The notes beneath the pieces are model-generated. The model saw only the letters and a program-made list of their open reading frames with translations. It did not search any database and had not been told where the DNA came from. Shown here in pieces: positions 55,925-64,000 of a stretch of 64,000 nt of DNA (its first letter is position 1; every line of letters starts with the position of its first letter). The translations under genes were made by a program, and so were the position numbers. Location of the stretch: contig NC_084789.1 in assembly GCF_028858725.1 (NCBI RefSeq), positions 42,129,594-42,193,593 of the forward strand, given 5' to 3'. The DNA is from Colius striatus. Taxonomy: Eukaryota > Chordata > Aves > Coliiformes > Coliidae.

Positions 55925-56150
55925 CAGATCTCAGAAAGGCAGACCTGACAACAAATGTGTGACAAAATGTCTGGTTTTAAGATCCAGATCATTGATAAAG
56001 ATGCCAATCAGAACAGACCCTACCACTGAGCCCTGGGGAACACCACAGGTGACTGGCATCCAGTGGGACCTCACTGCATTCCCACCTCTCTCAGAGCCTG
56101 GCCATCCAGAGAGTTCTCTCTCCATTTCTCCATTTAGTGGCTCCAAACAC
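55925..56150 (-). mobile_element. CR1 LINE reverse-transcriptase fragment
   Basis: Minus-strand frame contains [15 protein letters not shown] and FINDLD, the CR1 RT palm motif. Confidence 0.85.
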
Positions 56151-56840
56151 CACAGTTTTGCCTGTCCCACCCTGTCACAGTCTCAGTCCCCTTCGTCTCC
56201 ACTGTGCCAGCAGCATGTGGGGAGCCCCAAGCCCTGTCCATATGCCTTGCACAGGTGTAGAGCTGTGCTGGGGGTGGGGCTGCAGGCCCCTCCATTCCTG
56301 CTCTGCCCCAGCCAGCACTGAACCAATCCATCAGTTTTAGGTTGCCATCCCCCTATCCTAGGAATTCATATGTTCACACATTAAAATATTTTTCTTTATC
56401 TTTTATCAACTTTCTCCCCCTCTCCAAGTCGTTATGCATGGAGATATGCTGAACAGCTGCTTCCAAAATGATGGGCTAAACTAAGAGATACCTGAAACTT
56501 AGACCTGTGTTTCCCTGAGCCCTGAACATTATGAGAAGCTGTTGTGCTTTCAAAAGCCCTCGCACCAACAAAGAGCACACAAAAGCAGATACACTCTACA
56601 GTGGGGGAGGGATGTTCCCTTATAGAGAAGAGCTTACAAAGGGAGAGGAAACCCACAAAAAAGTGCAGAAAGCCACTGAGACTGTTGCTCTCTGCTGTGA
56701 AGACAAGTAAAGGGTGAACGGCCTTGTTTTTGCCCTCCTCACCCCAGAGGTGTGACTGTCACACATGCTCTGGCACCCTGTGCAGCCTCTTCATTGTGCT
56801 GCTGAGAGTCTCCCAAGGAACGGGCATTTTGGAGCCAGGA
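56151..56840. other. Unassigned intergenic sequence
   Basis: No gene recognised; somewhat AT rich. Confidence 0.5.
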
Positions 56841-56843
56841 AAA

Positions 56844-57475
56844 ATGACCTTCACCATGACTGTGCCAGTGTGTGTCCTGCTAATCCAGTCAGGTTGGTAT
56901 ATTTGTGCATTTCCTATCGTCTCTCACAGTTTCTAGTAGGCTACACAGAGGTCTGGGCTGACAAGGTGGAGAAGGGGCAAGGGAGAAATGCAAGAGGGGT
57001 CATGGAGGCAGATACTTGAACTTTACTTTCCTTTGGAAAGACAGAAAGGTTTGAGGCAAACACGGCCTAAAAGACAGATAAAATGAGAGAAGGAAGCAAG
57101 CTGCTCTGCAGACATTTCTGCCTGTGTTGCAGGTCTTGTTGGAGGTGATCCCCCAAAGCAATTCTCCTCTGAGGTGTCAGCCACAGTTAGGCAGTGCGTG
57201 GTTCTGCCCTGCCAGTCCTGCAGCGAGGACAGGGACAGCAATTTGAATGTCTTCTGGTGCCAGCAGCTCGCATGGCAAACACTGACATTTATCCTGCAGG
57301 CATTCAGATCTCAAGGGAATGACAAGTTCCATGGGGGCCAGTTCTCCATGGTGGTCTATGAAAACAAAACATCCCCTTAGAAATACTGATTCTGTCCATC
57401 GGGGGCACTGGGGTTTAGCACTGTGCTCTGAAACACCACGTTAAGATGAGCCCCATTTCCACTCGTGCAAAATCT
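56844..57475 (+). pseudogene. Decayed V-set segment (TCR V-like, possibly CD8-like)
   Basis: A leader-like exon at 56844-56892 (MTFTMTVPVCVLLIQS, phase-1 donor) and a V-like exon from 57133 (acceptor TTGCAG). Cys and Trp landmarks are present (VVLPCQSC, VFWCQQ). The frame meets TAG at 57,378-57,380, and the expected F-G strand (HWGLALCSE) continues in a frame shifted by one. A weak 23-bp signal follows: CACGTTA at 57437-57443 and GCAAAATCT at 57467-57475 (6 of 9). That tail favours a TCR V pseudogene; the FWxQQ...TLTFI wording also recalls CD8-type V domains. Confidence 0.5.
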
Positions 57476-57479
57476 GCAT

Positions 57480-58226
57480 TGCCAAGAACATCACAGGAAG
57501 GGTGAGGAACAGGAAGGTGAAGACAAAAGCAAAGATGAAGATGATGATGAAGTTACCCTGTGGTTGTGATTATTGTTTGATGGCACTGAGAACCCAAAGG
57601 TAATTTGGTTTGGACAGCCCAAGGACTCAGCTTGGCCTGTTCTATGGGGAAAACAGAGAGCCTCCTGCAGCCATGTCATGTCTTATGCGAGACATTTTCC
57701 CACGAGCACCATATGAACTGCAGTGCACAGGGCATCACCACACTGGATCGGGACAGCTGCTTGTGTCCTGGCAGGAATGACAGGAAAAGATACTCAAGGG
57801 TGCCCTGGCAATTCCAACGACTTTCTCTTTACCACCTCAGCTTTTGGGTTGGCCCAGGCCAAGGAGCAACAGGAGTGTACGCACTGTGCCTCGGTCCCCG
57901 CGGGCAGGGGATGGGAGCTGGTCAGGGCGAGGTGTGGCTGCGGGGCACGGGGAGAGACCCGCGAGGGGCCGCTGCGGGCCGGCAGCCCGTCCCTTGAGCG
58001 GGGCCGTTCGGGGCGACCAGCGGGCACGGCGCCGGGCGCCGCGCTCGTGCTGTGCCGCCGGCCTGGCCCCGTGTCCCGCCCGCGCCGCCCCTGCCTCTGC
58101 GCCCGGGGGACCGGGCGGCGCCGGCGCGGCCGCGGCGAGGGGCCGGGGCGACGGGGTGGGCGGCAGCGCGCCCGAGCTCGGCTCCGCTCGGCTCGTGTGC
58201 GGCCCCGCCGGGACCTTGGTTCACTG
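57480..58226. other. Flank turning into a CpG-rich block
   Basis: No gene recognised. From about 57,890 it becomes strongly GC and CpG rich up to and past the V-C leader, like the region around the V-A leaders. Confidence 0.5.
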
Positions 58227-59500
58227 ATGGCGGCCGGGCTGGGGCCGTGGCTGCTGGCCTTGGCCTTGGCCGCGGGGCCGGCAGGTGAGAGGCGGCGGGC
58301 GGGGCGGGCAGCGAGCCCGGGACTGGGGCAGCCGCAACGGGAGGGGGAGGAGAGGGAGAGGGATGGGTAGAGAGAAGCCGGGAGAGGTCGAGGGAGAGGA
58401 AGAACGAGAGGGCGAGGGAAGCTTTCGGTGCCTGGCTTGCCCTTGCTCTGTCTCTAAGTGCCCTGCGGCCACAGGACTCTGCCGGCCACTTCTGTGCAAC
58501 GCGCACGGGGACAGAAAATCCATCTGAGCTCTAACAGAAACCTGCCAGCGTCACAGCACAAGGTGCAGGAGGTTTGGAGATGGTGAATGCTCAGGTGGCT
58601 TGACACTCTTCCAAAGGAGAGGGAGAGAGGAGCCATCACTACACACCACAGGTGGTTTTGGCTGTTTTACAAGAGCTTCTTTACTGGTACTGCCAATTTC
58701 CAGGCAGGCACCAACCTGCCACTCATCTGGTGCTGTGCACTGGGGCTGGACACTGCTCGTGGGGCACTGCAGCCCATCTTGAAAGAACAGGTTTAGCAAC
58801 GGCAGGGTAGGGGGCAAGTCCCATGTGCTTGTGAGAGGTCCTTGTCCCTGCTGTGCTTATTCAGAGCCATTCTAGGGACAGGAGAGTGAATCCTTCACCA
58901 TTCCTGGTGGGGAAAGACAAAGGGCTTTGTCCTCCAGATGCAAAATATTCCCTCTCTGAACAGGAAAATCAGGAAAAGCTCTTTGTCTGACTGAGAAAAG
59001 GAGGGAGGGGACCATGGTGTCTTCTTCCTTGTAAGCCCTGATTTCCTGGTGCCAGCTCTACTTCTCAGCCCATAGTTGTCAGCTGGGCTCAAAGAGGATT
59101 TAGTCCTGCTCCTGATGCAGTGCCACTGCAGTGTCCCCCCTAGCATCGCTCTGACCTTTGCTGAACGTTGCAATGACCATGGCTTGTTGTTTCTCACTGT
59201 AGCTGTCACTGGCCAGGTGGTCTTGAAGCAAGACATGAGGAGCCTGGCTGTGCAAGAGGGAGAAGCTGCCACCTTCCGCTACAGCATGAGTGGGGACAGT
59301 ATGAGCAGTTACTTCACGTTCTGCTACCGGCAGGAGCCACATGGCACCCTGGACTGGATTTACAAAGACGGTAATGCCTATGGAGAAGGTTTCCAGTATG
59401 GCTTTAATGTCTCAGTGGTGAGCTCTGAGAACAGATGCACCCTGCAGATCCAGGCAGCAAAGCAATGGGATGAAGCAGTGTATTACTGTGGTGCTAGTCT
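58227..59500 (+). CDS. TCR V segment V-C with altered framework Cys/Trp
   Basis: Leader exon 58227-58284 (MAAGLGPWLLALALAAGPA, phase-1 donor G|GTGAGA). Intron 58285-59202 (918 bp, long for a V leader intron). V exon 59203-59500. The final YYCGAS (Cys115) and the FR2 wording YRQEPHGTLDWIY are V-like. However, the usual first Cys is Tyr46 (ATFRYSM), the conserved Trp is Cys60 (FTFCYRQ), and an added Cys98 lies in framework 3 (ENRCTLQ). The reading frame and recombination signal are intact. It is probably a delta- or alpha-type V; whether it can fold is uncertain. Confidence 0.78.
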
Positions 59501-59539
59501 CACCCTGGTGTAGCTCTGCAGCAGCATGGACCAAAAACT
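59501..59539 (+). promoter_or_regulatory. 23-bp recombination signal of V-C
   Basis: CACCCTG, 23-bp spacer, CCAAAAACT (7 of 9). The best nonamer in the window. Confidence 0.8.
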
Positions 59540-59869
59540 GACTGCCACAGGAGACAGACTGCTCAGCATTTCTTTCCAGCAGCTGCCAAGCAGAGGATGG
59601 TGTCACACAATGGCAGGTGCAGGAAGCAGATTTTCGGCTTGCTTGTAGTGAACAGTGGTGAGCAGAGATGTGGGTGAAGATCTGAGACCGTTTATGATGT
59701 GGGAAGATGTATTCTAGGAACTTGAGAGGCTGAATGGTGAAGTGCAAGTTAGTGCACTCTGTCTTTACCCTCAGCCATATATAATCCCTACAAAACCTAA
59801 CAGTTTGTGTACATTGTATCTTGTCTTGTGACTGAGCTCTACATAAAAGAGCTCAGGCCTGTTTCCCTG

Positions 59870-60480
59870 CACCCTCCCTTCATACATTTCTGTATATCAT
59901 TGAGATTTCCCCCTAAGCTTTCTCTTCTCCAGGGGAAAGAGTCCCAGCTCTCTCAGCCTTGCTTCATGTCAGAGGTGGTCCAGTCCCATTATCAGTTCCT
60001 TGGCCTTTACTGGTCTCTCTCCTGTATGCCCAAGCGTCTCCTGTCCTGGGGAGCCATGAAGTGGACCAGGGACTCCAGGAGTAACCTCACCAGTGCTGAG
60101 CACACACAGACACTGAATCCCAGAATGGTGGGGGTTGGAAGGGCCCTCCAGATCTCACACAGCCCAGCCTCCTGCTAAAGCAGGTTCCCCTCGCTCAGGG
60201 GGCACAGGAATGTGTCCAGGTGGGTTTGGAAACCTCCTGAGAAGGAGCCTCCACACCCTCCCTGGGCAGCCTGGGCCAGGGCTCCCTCACCTCAGCACCA
60301 AAGGAGCTTCTCTCCTGTGCCAGGGGTACTGCCTGTGTTCCAGCCTGTGCCCGTTGCCCCTTGTCCTCGCACTGGCCACCACACAACAAATACTGGCACC
60401 ATTCTCTGAACACCTGACCTTTGGGTATTTAGAAGTGTTGATAAGGCTGATGGGAAGCATCATGTCAGATTGATTAATGT
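59870..60480 (-). mobile_element. CR1 LINE 3' fragments
   Basis: Two adjacent reversed CR1 pieces. One includes aagctttctcttctccaggg; the other starts with a tail near 60,115 and contains ctccctgggcagcctgggcc. Confidence 0.8.
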
Positions 60481-60819
60481 TGACTAACCAGGTGGGCTTT
60501 GCTAAATGTGTATCCCAGTGTTTGAAGGTCCCACCCCCATTGCTTCCAGTGTGGTCTTTAACAGTATTGTTTGATTTTCCTGCATGCTGGTGCATGGCAG
60601 GTGATGTGACAGACCTACTCAGTGCTGTGCTCTTTGACCCAGGTATCCATGAAGTTGTTCCAGAAATCAGCTCTGTGGTTTGACTCAGTCTTTTCTGGGG
60701 TGCTGTGTCTCCATAAGGCTTGTTTTTCAAGGCCCAGGATAGTGTTCTGGGCAATGGACATGGCATGGGATATCTTTCCAGCCATTGGGCTATTACCTCA
60801 ACCATTGTAAGCATATAGA
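60481..60819. other. Unassigned intergenic sequence
   Basis: Nothing recognised. Confidence 0.45.
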
Positions 60820-61515
60820 ATTGTAGAATCATTTTGGTTAGAGAACACTTTTAAGATCTGACCCAACCACTAAACTGACAGGAGTTTAGGACCATTAAAC
60901 CATGACCCTAAGCACTTAATCTACACATCTTTTAAACACCTCCAAGGATAGTGATTCCACCACATCCCTGGGCAGCCTGTTCAAAAGCTTGACAGTCCTT
61001 TCAATGAAGAATTTGTTCCAATGTTTAATCTAAACCTCTATTGGTGCAACCTGAGGCCATTTCCTCTTGTCATGTCACTTATTACTTAGGAGAAGAGACC
61101 ATCTCCCACCTGGCTACAACTTCCTGTCAAGCAGTTGCAGAGAATGAGAAGGTTCCTTCTCACCCTTCTTCAGGCTAAGCAGCCCCAGCCCCTCCCCAGC
61201 ACCCTTGTGCTCCAGCCCCTTCCCCAGCTCCACTGGCTGGCTCTGGCCATGCTGCAGCCCCTCAGCGTCCCTCTGGCAGTGAGCGAGGGGCCCAACACTC
61301 AACACAGCCCTGGAGCTGCAGCCTCACCAGTGCCCAGTATAGGAGGACAATCACTGCAGTGGTTCTGCTAGCCACACTCTTTCTGATACAAGCCTGGATG
61401 CTATTGTTGCTTTTGGCCACTTGGGCACACTGCTGGCTCCTGTTCAGCTGCTGTCAATTAACACCCTCATGTCTTTTCCCTCTGGGCAGCTTTCCAGCCT
61501 CTTTGCCCCTGTCTG
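60820..61515 (-). mobile_element. CR1 LINE 3' fragment, longer copy
   Basis: Runs from a reversed tail (agaattgtagaatcattttg) through ccctgggcagcctgttcaaa, ggccatttcctcttgtcatg and tttctgatacaagcctggat to ttgggcacactgctggctcc. It is a CR1 3' segment without an open frame. Confidence 0.9.
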
Positions 61516-64000
61516 TAGCACTGCCTGGGGTGAGTGTAGTGACTGAGGCTCAAGGAGGGAAGATGTAGGCAGAGCTGGTCTGTAAGTAGAGAGAAGCTGC
61601 AGAGAGGTGAGAGCAAGTGGCTCTGGCCCTGTGGGCTGCTCTGTCCGTGGCATTGTTCCCCGTCACAGGTAAGTGAAAGGAAGGGGTGATGCCTCCTGGA
61701 ACCTGAGCTTGCTGCTGTGCTCTGCAGGGCTCTGTGGAGCTATGCTGGCTGCTGCTCTTCTTTGTGGGAGGGATGAGGGAATAAGGAGGAAAAAACTCTT
61801 TGACACAATAAAGGAAACAGCAGATGAACATGCTGATGTTAACAATGGGAAATACAGCAGCAATGGTACTAAAAACAGTAGTTAAAAATGAGAAATACAC
61901 CTTTGTACTTGGTAACAAGAGTAATGCAAATGAACTCATTGAATAACACCGTGGAACTATGCAGATTTGTGAGTAGGATGAAATAATGCTCTTTCCTTTT
62001 GTGTCTAAGAACTCAATTTGAGGATGCAGAACCCACTCCATGAACAAATTAAGAAGCCAACTTTAGTCAGTCATAACTAGATATTCCCTCTCTCCAAACC
62101 CAGCCAGAGGCGTAAATAATCAAAAGCCCAAAGGATAGCTGACATTGTGGTCAAAAGCAAAGAAACTGCGGGGGGGAGAAAGGTGCATATAATCAGGAAA
62201 AGAATTTCAAAACCCTTATAAAAATAAACAAGAAGCAATAAGAGTCAAATACCTGAGTACATAAGCAACTTTAGCCCATCCAGGCAGAATCCCTTAAACC
62301 TCTATCAGCTAATCCAAAAGAACCTTAACAATTCATAAATGGTTTTTTTTTTTTTTTTATTTAACATGAAAACAGATTTTGAGAACATAAATACTTGAAG
62401 GCCAGGAAGAATTAGGAAATTTAGAATGAAGCTAAATAGAAGATGTGTAAGATTGGGGCAGCTGGTCTGCAGATAGTTCTTAATTCTTTAAAATATTTCA
62501 CCCTAACTCTCTGGAAGTTTGTTATGTCTCTGCAGCGCTAACCACTCAAAAGGAATAATATTCTTTTTTTGATAAGTATGGGCAATGTTTCAGTGAGAGT
62601 TTGATACTGCCATATTTGCCAAAAAAAAGAGCAATGCTGATAGTGTTATTTTTAGGTTATAGCAACCTCTCTGGAGCAGTATTAGAGTAGCAGAAGTACC
62701 AGAAGTAGAATAAATGTAGAGGAAGACAAAAATAGCATCCAGCTCTTCAAAGGACATGAAAGAGGAGACATCAGCTGGCACTGAAAAAAGTGTTTTTGTA
62801 GAACTGCCTGTGTAGACTACAAACCACAGTGACTGCAAATGACTGAAACACTGCACACAAATTGTCTCACTCACTGACTTGACTTCAAGGCAGAAATGTG
62901 GTGCCCTGTGTAGCCTTCTTTTCTTCAGACAGCTGTGCACATACGCAAATTTAGTTCCCAGATTAACTAGAACAGCAGGAAGACCTTTCTATGCCAGTGC
63001 AGTTTCTTCATTCCACATTATATATTGGATCTCACAAGCATAATACTTGTACAGCAGCTCAAGTTGAGCAAAGGGGAAATATTCTACTGTATTTAAATGT
63101 TTCCATTTAAGCTTAGAGTTATGTTCTTCTCTGTCTTAAAGCACAGACGAGGTAAGATATACTCTCTCTTTTTTGACAAGATCCTTTTAGCTTTGTATCC
63201 AACAGTAGCCAATAGCAGATGTATAAATAATAAGAACTGGAGACGGGAAAGGACACTTCCCACCAGTGATCTCTCAGCTACTACACATCAGAAAGAGGAT
63301 TTTTGAGTCACAAACTGTTCCCTTTGCCGTTTATGAGTTTATTCGTTATCATTTTTGCATTCTGCCACCTTTTCTTCGCTTACTGCATTGTAAAGATGAA
63401 ACATTCTTGAGCTTGGAGGAGTTAATCTCTGAAAATCAAGCAGCTCTAGAACCCTCTTCTGTCCAAGGCCATAACCTATGGGATTCTTTCAAGCTGGAGA
63501 GCCCAAATTCTACCCTCCTGAAGACCAGGGTTCCAGACCTGCTTTTTTTGCATTACTTTCTCCTCTCTGGATCCTGAACTCAAACACTGCACAGTCAGTC
63601 TTTGTGTATGAACAATCATTTTACCTACTTCCTCATCTTAAAACAGAATAAAGACTTTCTAAGGCACCAAAGGACCCTCAGACAACTACTCTTAGAGCCC
63701 AAGTAAGGCACATTCCTCACGCTCCTGAGAACTGAAACCAGATTTGAGGTGAAGCAGATTGACATAAATGCTTTGAGATAGCACTAGTAGTACTGATTTT
63801 TCGTGTTTCTTCACTGTTTACTGGTGTCATGTTTTTTTATGTGGTGTGCACAGTCAGAAACCGCTCAAGAAGTCACGTGACTCTCTTATCCAAATTCTAC
63901 TTAGTGAAGAAGCAGGAACAGACTGTTTTTACAACGAAATATCTCACTGTGAGGGCCAATGTAGCACAGTGGTATAAACAGCATAGGGTCCTGTACAAAA
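61516..64000. other. AT-richer tail without recognised genes
   Basis: Contains a run of about 18 T at 62,342-62,359 and short frames only. No tRNA, V segment, keratin or repeat family recognised. Confidence 0.5.

Noticed and set aside
63950-64000. tRNA-like words (tagcacagtggtataaa) near the end
   Set aside because: Cloverleaf stems and A/B box spacing could not be found.

Overview
The window reads as bird genomic DNA. It holds 14 intact feather beta-keratin (corneous beta-protein) genes, T-cell-receptor alpha/delta-type V gene segments with 23-bp recombination signals, and many 3' fragments of CR1 LINEs. I cannot name the species. From memory, chicken carries both the TCR alpha/delta locus and a large feather-keratin cluster on microchromosome 27, so this is plausibly the orthologous region; that needs a map check. 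No V-D-J joining segments, no constant region and no other host genes were recognised.

Layout. (1) 1-10,794: a tandem array with an exact 5,113-bp period. Each unit carries a plus-strand and a minus-strand feather keratin; the third unit is cut off just after its keratin stop codon. (2) 10,795-14,122: CR1 pieces and unassigned sequence. (3) 14,123-23,818: four more keratins in two divergent pairs, formed by inverted duplication. There is a 1,161-bp palindrome around one pair, and a 2,061-bp inverted copy that carried a broken class I endogenous retrovirus fragment with it. A (AAGGG)n tract lies in between. (4) 24,185-25,365: a CR1 fragment and a decayed keratin 3' end. (5) 25,366-53,551: the main feature, an array with a unit of about 6.78 kb and 4 units plus a partial fifth. 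Each full unit holds one GC-rich TRAV-type segment (V-A), a 49-bp-period minisatellite, a second TRAV-type segment (V-B) and a minus-strand feather keratin. (6) 53,552-64,000: one more keratin, a decayed V-like segment, one further V segment with odd framework residues (V-C), CR1 fragments and an unassigned AT-richer tail.

Gene logic. Every keratin has the family's two-exon structure: a TATA box, a short non-coding exon 1, an intron of about 300-370 bp, then an exon carrying about 20 bp of 5'UTR and the whole CDS. In the two keratin-only blocks neighbouring keratins sit head-to-head about 0.6-1.3 kb apart. In the 6.8-kb array the position opposite each keratin promoter is taken by the next V-A segment, so keratin and TCR V genes diverge from one intergenic stretch and are amplified together. 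The V segments have split leaders (phase-1 introns), conserved Cys/Trp/Cys residues (except V-C), and 3' heptamer-23-nonamer signals, as expected of germline TCR V genes. Differences between V-B copies, and between the odd V-A copy and its sisters, fall in or next to the CDR1/CDR2 codons, while the rest of each unit is almost identical.
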